Of a DNA stretch of 64,000 nucleotides, positions 20,657 through 30,454 are shown piece by piece. Under the pieces are notes generated by a model, which did not search any database, was not told the DNA's origin, and saw only the letters and a list, made by a program, of their open reading frames with translations. The stretch is taken from positions 2,418,001-2,482,000 of the forward strand of contig NZ_CP011131.1 of the NCBI RefSeq assembly GCF_001442805.1, given 5' to 3'. Made by a program: the position numbers and the translations under genes. How positions within the stretch are numbered: position 1 is the first letter of the stretch; each line of letters begins with the position of its first letter. The DNA comes from Lysobacter gummosus (lineage in GTDB: Bacteria; Pseudomonadota; Gammaproteobacteria; Xanthomonadales; Xanthomonadaceae).

Positions 20657-21409
20657 TTAGAACACGTAGCCGCCATTCACGCGCAACACCTGGGAGTTCA
20701 CCCAACTGCCGTCGGGACCGGCGAGAAAAGACACGGCCGAAGCGATTTCATCCGGCATGCCCAAACGCTCCAGCGGCGCCAGCGAGCTGAAGTGCGCGAT
20801 CTGCTCCTGGGTCTTGCCGTTGAGGAACAACTCGGTCGCGACCGGACCCGGAGCGACCGCGTTGACGGTGATGCCGCGGCCGCGCAGTTCGTTGGCGAGC
20901 ACGTGCACCAGCCCTTCGACGCCGGCCTTGGAGGCGATGTACGGGCCGTAGTTCGGGAAGGCCTTGCCGATCACGCTGGTCGATACCGCGATGATCCGGC
21001 CGCCTTCGCCCAGATGCTGCGCGGCCTGGCCCAGGACGATGAAACTGCCGCGCAGGTTGGTGGAGATCACCCGATCGAACTCGGCCAGATCGCCGCCCTG
21101 GATCGGCACGTACGGCATCACGCCGGCGCTGTTGACGACCACGTCGAGGCGGCCGAGGGTTTCTTTCGCGAAGGCGAAGACGCGCTGCATGGCGTCGGCG
21201 TCGGCGACATCGCCCTGGATCGCCGCGGCGCGGCCGCCGGCAGCGTGGATTTCCGCGACCAGCGCATCGGCCGCGGCGGTGTTGCCGGCGTAGTTGACGA
21301 TCACGGCGTAGCCGTCGGCGACCAGGCGCAGGGCGATGGCGCGGCCGATGCCGCGCGAGGCGCCGGTGACGAGGGCGGCCTTGGAAGCGGGGGAGGTCTG
21401 AGCGGTCAT
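20657..21409 (-). CDS. Short-chain dehydrogenase/reductase, FabG-like
   Basis: A 250-residue classical SDR. TGASRGIGRAIA forms the cofactor motif near residue 15, and the active site shows NSAG, Ser in AVSTSVIG and Tyr-x-x-x-Lys in YIASKAG. The C-terminus VNSQVLRVNGGYVF fits FabG-like enzymes, but isolated copies act on varied alcohols and ketones. It is divergent from a LysR gene across a 164-base gap, so that regulator probably controls it. Confidence 0.9.
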   Translation of the reverse strand: MTAQTSPASKAALVTGASRGIGRAIALRLVADGYAVIVNYAGNTAAADALVAEIHAAGGRAAAIQGDVADADAMQRVFAFAKETLGRLDVVVNSAGVMPYVPIQGGDLAEFDRVISTNLRGSFIVLGQAAQHLGEGGRIIAVSTSVIGKAFPNYGPYIASKAGVEGLVHVLANELRGRGITVNAVAPGPVATELFLNGKTQEQIAHFSSLAPLERLGMPDEIASAVSFLAGPDGSWVNSQVLRVNGGYVF

Positions 21410-21502
21410 GGCGGACTCCTTAAGCGGGTGGATGGTTGAGGGCAGGCGAGGGAGGCGGATGGCCTTCGGTTTCGCTGTGGGGCCAGTCTGCTCGTTGGTC
21501 AG

Positions 21503-21519
21503 GGCTGGATAAACCAGCC
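21503..21519. promoter_or_regulatory. Candidate LysR-type operator in a divergent promoter
   Basis: GGCTGG-ATAAA-CCAGCC is a perfect 6-bp inverted repeat in the 164-base gap between the SDR (leftward) and LysR (rightward) genes. The position is right for a LysR autoregulatory and activator site; no other clear dyad was seen there. Confidence 0.5.
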
Positions 21520-21573
21520 TGGATTGGCAATACAATTCAATAATCGCCAACAATCGAGCCCCCGGAGCCCGCC

Positions 21574-22488
21574 ATGGACCGTTTCGAGGCCCTGCGCCTG
21601 TTCACCCGCATCGTCGAGCTGGGCAGCTTCACCCGCGCCGCCGCCGTGCTGGACGTGCCCAAGGCCACCGCCACCCATGCCATCAAGGAACTGGAAGCGC
21701 GCCTGGGCGTGCGCCTGCTCGACCGCACCACCCGGCAAGTGCGACCGACCCTGGACGGGCAGGCCTATTACGACCGCTGCGTGCACGTGCTGGCCGAACT
21801 CGACGACGCCGAATCGGCCTTGAGCGCGGTCGCCAGCAATCCGCGCGGCACCTTGCGCCTGGACCTGCACGGCACCCACGCCACCGGCATCATCCTGCCG
21901 CGCATCAACGAATTCCGCGGCCGCTATCCGCAGATCGACCTGGAAATCAGCAGCGGCGACCGCCTGGTCGATCTGGTGCGCGAAGGCATCGACTGCGTGG
22001 TGCGCTCGGGCGTGCCGCGCGATTCGTCGCTGGTGGCCAAGCGGTTGGCGGTAATGCCGGAAGTGGTCTGCGCCAGCCCCGAGTATCTGCAGTACTTCGG
22101 CACGCCGCGCCATCCCGACGAGTTGTCGGCGCACCAAGCGGTCGGCTTCTTCGCCAGCAATCGCGACTTGCGTTATCCCTTCGAGCTCACGGTCGAGGGG
22201 CGACTGCGCGAATACCAGCTCAACTCGTGGATATCGGTCAACGACGCCGCCTGCTATGTCGCCGCGGCCTTGCGCGGCTGCGGCTTGATCCAGTTGCCGC
22301 TGCACGGCGTGGAGCAGCACATCCGCGAAGGCCGGCTGGTCGAGGTCTTGCGCGATTACGCCAGCCCGGGCGTGCCGGTGTCGGTGCTGTATCCGCAGCA
22401 CCGGCAGTTGTCTCCGCGGGTGCGGGTGTTCGTGGATTGGGTGGCGGGCGTGTTCGCGGACAAGTTCGGCGCCGGCGCGACGGCCTGA
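21574..22488 (+). CDS. LysR-family transcriptional regulator
   Basis: A 304-residue LysR regulator. The N-terminal winged HTH (1-60) reads MDRFEALRLFTRIVELGSF and then AAAVLDVPKATATHAIKELEA. The effector-binding domain follows (about 90-295), with typical GTLRLDL and DCVVRSG segments. It resembles the CrgA/DhcR-like group that represses or activates neighbouring oxidoreductases. Its divergent orientation suggests it controls the SDR gene at 20657-21409. Confidence 0.93.
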   Translation: MDRFEALRLFTRIVELGSFTRAAAVLDVPKATATHAIKELEARLGVRLLDRTTRQVRPTLDGQAYYDRCVHVLAELDDAESALSAVASNPRGTLRLDLHGTHATGIILPRINEFRGRYPQIDLEISSGDRLVDLVREGIDCVVRSGVPRDSSLVAKRLAVMPEVVCASPEYLQYFGTPRHPDELSAHQAVGFFASNRDLRYPFELTVEGRLREYQLNSWISVNDAACYVAAALRGCGLIQLPLHGVEQHIREGRLVEVLRDYASPGVPVSVLYPQHRQLSPRVRVFVDWVAGVFADKFGAGATA

Positions 22489-22581
22489 GCGGGACCCGGC
22501 TCGCTACAATCGCGATGCCGGCCGCCCGCGCCGGCGCGCCGCATCGATGTCGAACACCGCCCACTCCGGGAGACGCCGAAG

Positions 22582-23454
22582 ATGAAATCGCAGCTGTCTC
22601 TGCCCCAGATCCGCGCGTTCTGCGCGCTGGCCCAGCATCGCAGCTTCAAGGCCGCGGCCGATTCGCTGGGCGTGTCGCAGCCGACCATCGTCAGCCAGAT
22701 CGCCGGCATCGAAGAGGCCTACGGCACCAAGCTGTTCCAGCGCCAGCGCGAGAACAACCGCCTGACCGATATCGGCATCGCCGTGCTGGCGCCGTTGCGC
22801 GCGGTGCTCGATCAGGTGCGCGAGGCCGAGTTCATCCTGCTCTCGCACAGCACCGCGCAGACCGGCGAGCTCAACGTGGTCGCGGTGAATCCGGTGCGCA
22901 CTTCGAAACTGATCCGCGAGTTCCGCATCCTGTGTCCGAATATCCGCGTCAACGTCAGCTTCGTCGCTTCCGACAAGGCGCAGAGCCTGATCGACCGCGA
23001 AGCGGTGGATGTGGGATTTTTCGTGCAATCCGAGGGGCGGCCGGGCCAGCAGGCGTTCCACTTCTATAGCTACGAATTGATGGCGATCGTGCCTGCGGAG
23101 CATCGGTTGGCACACAAGCCGACCTTGTCGATCGAGGATTTCGCCGGCGAGGAATTGGTGATCCGCGAACCCGGTTCGCTGACGCGAAAGATGTTTCTGG
23201 CGGCTTTGGATAACGCCGGAATCAAGTCGCGCATCGCCTACGAACTGGGCAGCCGCGAATCGGTGCGCGAAGCGGTCGCGCAAGGGTTGGGCGTGTCGGT
23301 GGTGGCCGAGGACGAGCACACGCCGCACGAGCGCATCGTCACCAAGAAAATCATCGGTGCCGATCTGCGCGCGGACAGCAGCCTTGTGGTGCTCAACAAG
23401 CACCTGAGCTCGCCGCAGGTGAAAACCTTGATCGAGCTGATTCGGCGGCGTTAG
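22582..23454 (+). CDS. LysR-family transcriptional regulator
   Basis: A 290-residue LysR regulator. The HTH reads LPQIRAFCALAQHRSFKAAAD and SLGVSQPTIVSQIAGIEEAYG; the effector domain contains SVRTSKLI-like and REPGSLTRKMF segments. It somewhat resembles regulators of aminoethylphosphonate use (REPGS-T motif), but with no phosphonate genes nearby I cannot assign a ligand. A TACAAT -10-like box (22505-22510) precedes it, so it may be transcribed from its own promoter. Confidence 0.92.
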   Translation: MKSQLSLPQIRAFCALAQHRSFKAAADSLGVSQPTIVSQIAGIEEAYGTKLFQRQRENNRLTDIGIAVLAPLRAVLDQVREAEFILLSHSTAQTGELNVVAVNPVRTSKLIREFRILCPNIRVNVSFVASDKAQSLIDREAVDVGFFVQSEGRPGQQAFHFYSYELMAIVPAEHRLAHKPTLSIEDFAGEELVIREPGSLTRKMFLAALDNAGIKSRIAYELGSRESVREAVAQGLGVSVVAEDEHTPHERIVTKKIIGADLRADSSLVVLNKHLSSPQVKTLIELIRRR

Positions 23455-23742
23455 CGGCCGGAAAAATCGTCGCGCCAGGAACAGGCGATGTCGCCGCCGA
23501 GCATGCGGCCGTGTCGATGCCGCGTTTGGTTTCCGTCGAGGCCATCGCGATTTCATCGGAAAAGCGCGTTGATTCGACGCGTTCAATGCATTCTTAGAGC
23601 AGGTCTAATCTGATCAATGGTCGGTTGTCATCGATCGTGCTTGAAGTACTCTTGCGGCCGAATCGATCTTGATGTGTTGGGCGAGATCGATCCGATCGAT
23701 GTCTGGTCGCCGTACTTCGTCCTTCAAGTCACGAGGCTTCTC

Positions 23743-25170
23743 ATGAAGATGCAGTCATCCGTGTTCGCATTGCTCGCGTTAGTCGTTTCCGGCGCGGCGT
23801 GCGCGCAATCGCTGGACCGTTTCACCGTCACCGCCAATGCGGCCATTCCCGGCTACAACGTGCAACGCCTGAGCAACGTCAGCGCCGAGCAATGCGCGGT
23901 AACTTGCCTTGATACGGCGCACGCCTCGTGGTGCGTGTCGTTCGATTACGACAAAACCCTGAGTCAATGCGACCTGAGCGACAAGCGCGCCTCGCAGGTA
24001 GCGCTGAAGACCGACTATCCCAACAATCCTTACGATCATTACAGCTTGAAGATCGACGCGTTGGCCTCGTTCGAAACGACCGCGAACGCGGCGATCTCCG
24101 GTTACAACCGCGAGCAGCTCACCGCGGTGACGCCGCAGGCCTGCGCCGAGGCCTGCGCCTTGTCGTCGCGCGCTTCGTGGTGCCGCTCGTTCGACTACAA
24201 CAAGACCGCATCGAGCTGCGACCTGAGCGACAAACGCGCGAGTGATGTCGGCGGATTGAAAACCGACTATCCGGGCAATCCTTACGACTACTACGGCCGC
24301 CGCGTCGCTGCCGGCACGCCCAATCCGATCCCCGGCGACCGGCACGTGCTGTTGATCGGCATCGACGGCCTGCGCGGCGACGCCGTGTTGTGCAACGGCT
24401 GCGCCAAGCCGCCGACGCTGTCCGCGCTGATGGCCGGCGGCGCTTACCACACCAACGTGTCCGCCGGCGGCACGCAGTCGACCCTGAGCGGTCCGGGTTG
24501 GGGCAGCGTATTCACCGGTTTCTGGGCGGACCAGCATGGAGTGACCTCGAACAACATCGAGCTGCCGCTGAAGAAGCCGCACGTATTCGACCTGATCAAG
24601 CAGACGTACCCGACCGCGACCACCGCGGTGGTCGCCGACTGGGCCAATCTCACCGCCAACCTGCGGCCGGCGAGCGTGGACCAGGTATTCGTCAACGCGG
24701 CAAAGAACTCGCAGCAGGCGACCGACGCGGTGATCCAGTGGCTGGACCAGACTCACGCGCCGACCGCGATCTTCTACTACCTGCACAACGTGGACATCCA
24801 CACCTGTTGTTACGATCCGGCCAGTGCGACCTATCAGCAGAAGCTGCTCGCCGAGGACGCGCAGATCAAGCAGGTGCTCGACGCGCTGACGCGGCGGCCG
24901 AACTATCTCAACGAGGAATGGCTGATCGTGGTCGCCTCCGATCACGGCGGCCTGAACACCGGGCACGGCGGACAGAGCGCGGAGGAGCGCGACGCCGTGC
25001 TGGTGTTGAACAATCGCCATGGGAACCCGGCCCGGACGCCGTATTGCTCGGGCGATCTGAGCGGCGCGCCGATGCGGCAGATCGACGGAGCGACGCCGCA
25101 TATCCTCGATTTCCTGGGCCTGCCAAATCCCACGGCCGGGGTTAAATCGCCGGTGTGCGGAAGTCACTGA
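23743..25170 (+). CDS. Secreted alkaline-phosphatase-fold protein with two PAN/Apple-like domains
   Basis: A 475-residue secreted protein. The signal peptide ends near CAQ (about 21). Two similar domains of about 75 residues follow (about 25-100 and 103-180). Both contain AxxGYN, EQC..TC/QAC..AC, a (A/S)SWC(V/R)SFDY core and CDLSDKRAS, which is the Cys-rich PAN/Apple pattern. The rest (about 195-470) is a metal-dependent phosphodiesterase or sulfatase-like fold. It shows LLIGIDGLRGD at the start, the Thr/Ser nucleophile region GGTQSTLSGPGW, DIHTCC, and the metal ligands in ASDHGGLNTGH. A secreted phosphodiesterase or nuclease-like activity is plausible. The upstream in-frame codons from 23617 lack a ribosome-binding site. 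Confidence 0.85.
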   Translation: MKMQSSVFALLALVVSGAACAQSLDRFTVTANAAIPGYNVQRLSNVSAEQCAVTCLDTAHASWCVSFDYDKTLSQCDLSDKRASQVALKTDYPNNPYDHYSLKIDALASFETTANAAISGYNREQLTAVTPQACAEACALSSRASWCRSFDYNKTASSCDLSDKRASDVGGLKTDYPGNPYDYYGRRVAAGTPNPIPGDRHVLLIGIDGLRGDAVLCNGCAKPPTLSALMAGGAYHTNVSAGGTQSTLSGPGWGSVFTGFWADQHGVTSNNIELPLKKPHVFDLIKQTYPTATTAVVADWANLTANLRPASVDQVFVNAAKNSQQATDAVIQWLDQTHAPTAIFYYLHNVDIHTCCYDPASATYQQKLLAEDAQIKQVLDALTRRPNYLNEEWLIVVASDHGGLNTGHGGQSAEERDAVLVLNNRHGNPARTPYCSGDLSGAPMRQIDGATPHILDFLGLPNPTAGVKSPVCGSH

Positions 25171-25767
25171 GCCCGGCAGGCGATCGACGCCGCGCGGCCG
25201 GGCGCGCGCAGCTACCGCGCTTTCGCGCGGCGCGGCGTCGATAACTGCGGCCGCATCGCTTCGCGCGAGCGGGAGGCAAGCGGCAGACAGCAAGCGGAAA
25301 TCTCTCCACCCTCTCTCCCTCTCCCGCTAGCGGGAGAGGGCCGGGGTGAGGGAACGAGCGCCGCAGGCGCGAGCGCTTTCGCGCGAACTGCGCCCGAGAC
25401 CTCATCGCGTTCGGACACGCGGCGCACGCGAGCATTCAATCGCACGCAAATCCACGATTCGCCAGCCGCCGCGCCCAGCCGGCTTCAACGGCGAAGCCAG
25501 CGAATCGATCCGACGATGTTTGAGGAAGCGGCCGAACGGACTGCGCCGCGCTTCCCATCGGCCAAGCCGCCGGCCGTCGCCAGTAAGACGAGTCTGAAAA
25601 TCCGCGAAGCGTGTTTTCGATCGCGGGAATTCGCCTGGCCTCGCGAGCAAGGCGGTGTTCGCCCATCTGCGTTCTCGGTCCAATGGTTTGTCTTCGCCGA
25701 CTGGCGAAGACGGCACGTCGGCATTGATGCCGGTGCCCAACCAAGACAACCGCAAAAGGATTTTTTC
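25171..25767. other. Gene-poor stretch with a palindromic REP element
   Basis: No credible gene was seen in this 597-base stretch. Its only clear structure is the 24-bp palindrome at 25317-25340. An AAAAGGA ribosome-binding site for the next gene lies at its right edge. Confidence 0.6.
25317..25340. repeat. Perfect palindrome of the CCCTCTCCCGC repeat family
   Basis: The 24 bases read CCCTCTCCCGCT and then its exact complement AGCGGGAGAGGG. The same arms occur at 18603-18653 and 26582-26605. Confidence 0.85.
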
Positions 25768-26400
25768 ATGATCGCAAAACACTTCCTCCCCATGGCCATG
25801 CTCTCGATGCTCGCGCTGGCCCCGTTGTCCGCGGCCTGCGCCCACGACGATCCCATCGTGAACCGCGCGCAGACCGAGCGCTCGGTGAATTACGAGGGGC
25901 TCTACACCCAGCTTCTGGAACGGCCCGCGCTGGGTCCGTCCGCGCCGTTGGCCGAAACCCATATGGTGATCGCCAACAACGCACTGGACTGCTACAACGT
26001 GGTGCAGCAAAGGCTCTGGCAAGGATGGGATTATCCCAACGAACTTGAGACGCAAGATCTCTGCGCGCCATCGCGCGGAGCGATCAGTGAGACGACGAAT
26101 GTTTCCGTGATTGGCTCGCCCGCCCCGGGATCAGCCGCTGTTCCGTCGCAAATATGGATCAGTCAGATCGTTCGCAAGTCCGAGCCGGGCCAAACTCTTC
26201 CGGCGACGAAGGCCTTGGTGGTGAGTAACAGTGAAAGCGGGGTCGGCTACTTCATCGGCAGCAATCAGATGTCGTCGAACTGGCGGTACGACGCTCAACC
26301 TGAAGACTATGTAACGTCCGGAGGAATGACTGGGATCGTGCTTCGAAGCACCCGGACCACGGGTACGCTGATGGTCGATCACCGGCAGATCGGGCAATAA
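25768..26400 (+). CDS. Small secreted protein of unknown function
   Basis: A 210-residue product with a signal peptide (MAMLSMLALAPLSAACAH, cleavage near residue 26). The mature part is about 180 residues long, hydrophilic, and shows no family I recognise. Possible features are a pair of Cys (DCYNVV and DLCAP) that could form a disulfide. A good AAGGA ribosome-binding site lies six bases upstream of the ATG. A CCCTCTCCCG hairpin lies downstream. Confidence 0.75.
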   Translation: MIAKHFLPMAMLSMLALAPLSAACAHDDPIVNRAQTERSVNYEGLYTQLLERPALGPSAPLAETHMVIANNALDCYNVVQQRLWQGWDYPNELETQDLCAPSRGAISETTNVSVIGSPAPGSAAVPSQIWISQIVRKSEPGQTLPATKALVVSNSESGVGYFIGSNQMSSNWRYDAQPEDYVTSGGMTGIVLRSTRTTGTLMVDHRQIGQ

Positions 26401-26581
26401 CGCGAGCATCGTTCTGACTGGCGACAATGTCAGCTCCCGCTCGGGCGAGACCCATGCCCGGGGAGCGGGACGCCTGCGCGCCTGACAGAACCGCGCCGCT
26501 TCCTTTTCCTGCTGGCGAGAAAAGGCGCGGGCAATAAGTACAACGCGAGAGCGGTTGCGCTCATGGCGCGCCCTCACCTGG

Positions 26582-26605
26582 CCCTCTCCCGCCAACGGGA
26601 GAGGG
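26582..26605. repeat. CCCTCTCCCG-CCAA-CGGGAGAGGG hairpin
   Basis: Perfect 10-bp arms are followed by CGTTGGGTTTTTC on the plus strand. It may serve as terminator of the 25768-26400 gene, and it belongs to the same repeat family as 18603-18653 and 25317-25340. Confidence 0.75.
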
Positions 26606-26736
26606 CGTTGGGTTTTTCTTCGCATCGACTGGCGCGCTCTGCCGGATCCGCGTCGAGCGGTTCCGATCCGAGCGCCGATCGGCGCAGTTGCCCGCGGTAT
26701 GCGTGCGGAACTCCGCGATCGGCCGCGTCGTCGCGC

Positions 26737-28179
26737 TCAGTCGATCAATTCCTTCGCATACTGCACCAGGCGTTCGATCAGATCAGGCTCATCGCTCGGC
26801 GAAGGTCGCGACGGCGCGCCCGCCGCGCGCAGGCGCTGCTGCAGCGCCGGCGCCGGTTTCGCCAAGGTGCCGAAGTCGCGCACCAGGCCCATCGGCGCGT
26901 AGCCGCCGTAGCCGGGGAACACCGGTGTGAGGTTGGTGTGGCCCATGCGCTTGAACAGAATCTCCGACAGCACCCGGCGGTGATCGGTGGTCACCGGCAC
27001 GTCGCCGAAATGCGGCGAGAGGATTTCCGGATCCAGGCCCGACCACGAGCCGTAGAAGCGGCGGCCGTTGACCGGGCCGCCCAGCACCAGCACCGGATTG
27101 CCGTAGCCGTGGTCGGTGCCGCCGTTGGCGTTGGCGCGCACGCGCCGGCCGAATTCGGACTGCACGACCACGGTCACGCGCGAGGCATGGCCGCTGGCGT
27201 CCAGTGCGGCGTAGAACGCGGACAAGGCCTGCGAGAGTTCGGCGATCTTGTTCTGATAGTAGTGATAGCCGCTGCCCGCGGTGCCCTGGCTGTCATGCGT
27301 GTCCCATCCGCCCAGGTCGAGCGTGGCGTAGTGCAGGCCGAGGTTGAACTGGATCGATTGCGCGATCGTCCACAACTGCTGGGCGAAACCGCTGGTCGGC
27401 CAACCGGCCGGCAACGCGGCGTAGGTTTGTTGCGCGACCACTTTCAGAGCGCTGTCGGCGCGCTGGCCGCCCAGTTCCAGCGGCGTGCTGCCGCCCCACA
27501 AACTCGCCAGGGTTTCATTGAGGCCCTTGAACCCGGCCGGCGAATCCGGACGAATCTTCTGCCACGACCACGCGCCGGCGTTGAGAGCGAAGTCGGACGG
27601 GCTGCCCATGGTCAGCGCCTGCACCGATCCCAGCAATCCGGCCGGCTGACGCGAAGCCACGCCGAGCGCGGGAATTTTTTCCGTGCCGCTGAGATTGGGT
27701 TGCGCGTTCATCGCCCGCGCCAGCCAGCCGCTGCCGATGCCTTGCTGGCCCGGCGTGCCCAGGTCGATGTAGAGCTGAGCGTCGAAGTGGCTGCGGGTCA
27801 CGCTGGTCAGCAGGCCGCAGGCATGCACGATGCCCAGGTGGCCGGCGTTCCACAGATCGCGCAGTCCGCTTGCCGCCGGATGCAGGCCGAAACCGGTGCC
27901 GGCGCCGCTGGCAAGGGTCAGCGGCAGGGCGCCGTAGGTGCCGGTCGCGGCGATGGCCAGATTCGGCCGGGCCTGTTCGTAGAAACCGCGGTCGGCGCCG
28001 TCGATCGGCACCACCAGGTTCAAGCCGTCCAGGCCGCCGCGCAGGAACAGATGCACGACGGTGTCGTGGCCGTTGGCCGCGGCGTAGGCGGAGTTGGAGA
28101 ACAACAGGGACGGGCCGCCCACCGCGCCGATGGCGGCGGTGGCGCAGGTGCCTTTGAGGAAATCGCGTCGTGTGGTCAT
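26737..28179 (-). CDS. DUF1501 protein exported by the Tat pathway
   Basis: A 480-residue DUF1501 family protein. The start MTTRRDFLKGT is a twin-arginine signal, so the protein is likely exported folded. The mature part begins HDTVVHLFLRGGLDGLNLVVP, with the typical GGLDG motif. DUF1501 is distantly related to the sulfatase/alkaline-phosphatase fold and its function is unknown. The motif WDTHDSQG and the region VVQSEFGRRVRANANGGTDHGYGN are characteristic. It is translated 14 bases after the DUF1800 gene; the pair is conserved in many bacteria. Confidence 0.93.
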   Translation of the reverse strand: MTTRRDFLKGTCATAAIGAVGGPSLLFSNSAYAAANGHDTVVHLFLRGGLDGLNLVVPIDGADRGFYEQARPNLAIAATGTYGALPLTLASGAGTGFGLHPAASGLRDLWNAGHLGIVHACGLLTSVTRSHFDAQLYIDLGTPGQQGIGSGWLARAMNAQPNLSGTEKIPALGVASRQPAGLLGSVQALTMGSPSDFALNAGAWSWQKIRPDSPAGFKGLNETLASLWGGSTPLELGGQRADSALKVVAQQTYAALPAGWPTSGFAQQLWTIAQSIQFNLGLHYATLDLGGWDTHDSQGTAGSGYHYYQNKIAELSQALSAFYAALDASGHASRVTVVVQSEFGRRVRANANGGTDHGYGNPVLVLGGPVNGRRFYGSWSGLDPEILSPHFGDVPVTTDHRRVLSEILFKRMGHTNLTPVFPGYGGYAPMGLVRDFGTLAKPAPALQQRLRAAGAPSRPSPSDEPDLIERLVQYAKELID

Positions 28180-28193
28180 GTCGGCGTCCTGGC

Positions 28194-29963
28194 TTAGCGG
28201 CTGAGGAATTCGGGCGACATCAGGATCAGCGACACCATGCTGCGCAGTCGCTCCTGGTTGTAATGCCGTTTGAGATCGCTGCCGGCCCAGGTGTTGGTGT
28301 CGGTGATGACATAGGTGGCCGGATCGCCGTTCTGGGCCATGAACGCGATCAGCGTCTGCCGCCGCGCCGCGGTCGGCAGATAACCCAGGATGCGGTAACA
28401 CCAGAAATCGACCAGCTTGGTCGCCGTCCACGACGGCACTTTGGTTCGCGTCGTCGCCAGGATCGGCATCAGCGGCACGCCGCTCTCGCTGGTTTCGGTG
28501 ATCCAGTTGAGGATGCGCCAGGTCATCGCGTAACTGCTGGAACCCGACCAGGCCTCGCGCACGTCCGGATAACCGTTCGGCGCCGGCCAGTCGTAGGGCT
28601 GGTGGCCGGTGAAGCCCATCAGCCAGTTGAATTCGTCGCTCTTCTGATTGCCGACGGCGATGGTCCAGTCGCTGCCGACCGTTCGCATCGCCGCGGCCAC
28701 CGCTTCGAACGGACGCCGCGCTTTCGCGCCCCAGGTCTGCATGAAAACACTGGAGTTGAGGACGTGACGCAGGACCTTGGCGATCTGGTCCGGCGCCTGC
28801 CAGTTCTGGCGGAAAATCTGCGCGGCGCTGGTCACCAACGTCGGATCGGGCGTATCGCTGACGAAGCGGCGGATGATCTTTTTGCAGATGAAGCGCGCCA
28901 CGCCCGGATGGCTGGCCAAGCGGTCGAGTACGTCGCGACCGTCCTTGAGCGCCGGCTGTTCCGGATACAGCATGCGGCCGAGCAAGAACTTCGGACCCGC
29001 GTCGTGCCAGGCCTGGCGATAGACGAAGCTGCCGTCGTTCTCGGTCGGGTATTGCCAATGGCCGTTCTTCACCGACCAGCCGGTGAAGGCCGAGGCGGTT
29101 TCGTACACGTCGATGTCGGTGTAGCCGGCGGGATAATTCGGATCCTCGGCATCGGGCGGGACCTGGAACGGGTCCATGAAACCCAGGTAATGCTCGGCGC
29201 CCAGGGTGTGCAGTTCCAGCAGTTCGCGGGCGAAGTTTTCGTTCGGGCCGGCGCGGGTGTTGTCGGCGTTGTCGAGGAAGTAGAGCATCGAGGTGCTCTT
29301 GGCGACCTGTTCGAGCATCGCGCGGAAATTGCCGAACGCCTGCGGACGCAGCACGTCGCGCTGGTAATGCACGAACACCGGGCCGGCGTCGTAGTCGCTG
29401 GCCATGACGTTGAAGTGGTCGTGCCAGAAATTGACCATCACCTCGCGCAACTGGCGCTTGGAGTGGACCGCGCGCACCAGCGCCGCGCGCTGCGCTTCCA
29501 CGGCCGGGCGCATGCGGATTTCATACGCGGGATCGGGCTTGACGTGATCGGCCCACAACTGGGTCAACGATTTACCCAGAGTGGTGTAGCCGGCGTTGGT
29601 CAGGCGGGTTTCCACCGCGCTGTCGTCGATGTTGGCCCAGTCGAGCTGCCAATCGACGTAATTGGCCAGGCGCTGCGCGTCGGTGGTGCCGAGCGCGTTG
29701 AATTCCGCGATCGACTGCGTGGTGGCGCCGTAGCTCAGATTGCCGAGCACGCGGATCCAGAACGGCGGGCGCGGCAGGTCTTTCGGCAAGACCGTCACCG
29801 GCGCGGCATGCAGGTCGGGGGAGGCGAGCGGGGCGGCGCCGCTGGCGCCGTCGAGCTTGGCGCGCGCGGCCTTGGACGGCGTGCCGCGACCGAGCGCGCC
29901 GTAGCGCTGCAGCAGATGCTGGCGCAAGGCGGCCTGTTCGGAAGCGGAGAGGGAGCGGGTCAT
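28194..29963 (-). CDS. DUF1800 family protein
   Basis: A 589-residue DUF1800 protein. Family motifs include LPRPPFWIRVLGNLSYG near residue 60, REVMVNFWHDHFNVMASD, YLDNADN, NENFARELLELHTLGAE and GRDVLDRLASHPGVARFICKKI. The function is unknown. The family is nearly always found beside DUF1501, which is the case here, and the two probably work together in the envelope. No clear signal peptide was seen from the ATG at 29963, so export may depend on the Tat-borne partner (inference). Confidence 0.93.
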   Translation of the reverse strand: MTRSLSASEQAALRQHLLQRYGALGRGTPSKAARAKLDGASGAAPLASPDLHAAPVTVLPKDLPRPPFWIRVLGNLSYGATTQSIAEFNALGTTDAQRLANYVDWQLDWANIDDSAVETRLTNAGYTTLGKSLTQLWADHVKPDPAYEIRMRPAVEAQRAALVRAVHSKRQLREVMVNFWHDHFNVMASDYDAGPVFVHYQRDVLRPQAFGNFRAMLEQVAKSTSMLYFLDNADNTRAGPNENFARELLELHTLGAEHYLGFMDPFQVPPDAEDPNYPAGYTDIDVYETASAFTGWSVKNGHWQYPTENDGSFVYRQAWHDAGPKFLLGRMLYPEQPALKDGRDVLDRLASHPGVARFICKKIIRRFVSDTPDPTLVTSAAQIFRQNWQAPDQIAKVLRHVLNSSVFMQTWGAKARRPFEAVAAAMRTVGSDWTIAVGNQKSDEFNWLMGFTGHQPYDWPAPNGYPDVREAWSGSSSYAMTWRILNWITETSESGVPLMPILATTRTKVPSWTATKLVDFWCYRILGYLPTAARRQTLIAFMAQNGDPATYVITDTNTWAGSDLKRHYNQERLRSMVSLILMSPEFLSR

Positions 29964-30454
29964 GGCGCACTCCTTGGTGAGCTGGCGGGTAGGCGGGCAG
30001 GAGGAGCGCGAGCTTATGCGGCCGGACAAGCGCTAAAGCCCAGGTTGCGTCACAGATTCTCGCGGCCGCGGATGAACCGCGTCACTGTTCGCGCGTGCGT
30101 CTTCGCGCCGTCTGCACAATGCGCGTCACAGGTATCGGGCCATGCGTGGAAACGGTCACGCGCATAACGCGCGCACGGTGTCATCGCTTGCGTGCGGCTT
30201 TACCGATTTTGTCCGTTAGCGCGTCGCCGCTGGGCCTGCGCCACTGCCGCCAATGCGTGCAGACGCGCACAAGCCTGCTGGGGCGCAGGCCGTAGACTCT
30301 TGCGACGCGGCGCAAATTCCCGGTCGCCATAAGCAGATGCGCCGCCTTCATTTCTGGTTGTGCGCCGCAACAACAAAGATGGCATGAAAGCCGTGCCGCG
30401 CCTGCCGGGGAATGCGCGCAGCGCGCACGGCGCCCCCACTGTCAAGGATCTTCC
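29964..30454. other. Divergent promoter region between DUF1800 and the TonB receptor
   Basis: This 491-base stretch separates two divergent genes and must hold both promoters. I see no clear -35/-10 pair, operator or RNA element in it. Short frames overlapping it on either strand have no recognisable family. Confidence 0.5.

Noticed and set aside
26563..30167. Two long plus-strand frames opposite DUF1501 and DUF1800
   Set aside because: Arg/Val/Gly-rich composition without motifs, and the minus-strand genes have strong family signatures.
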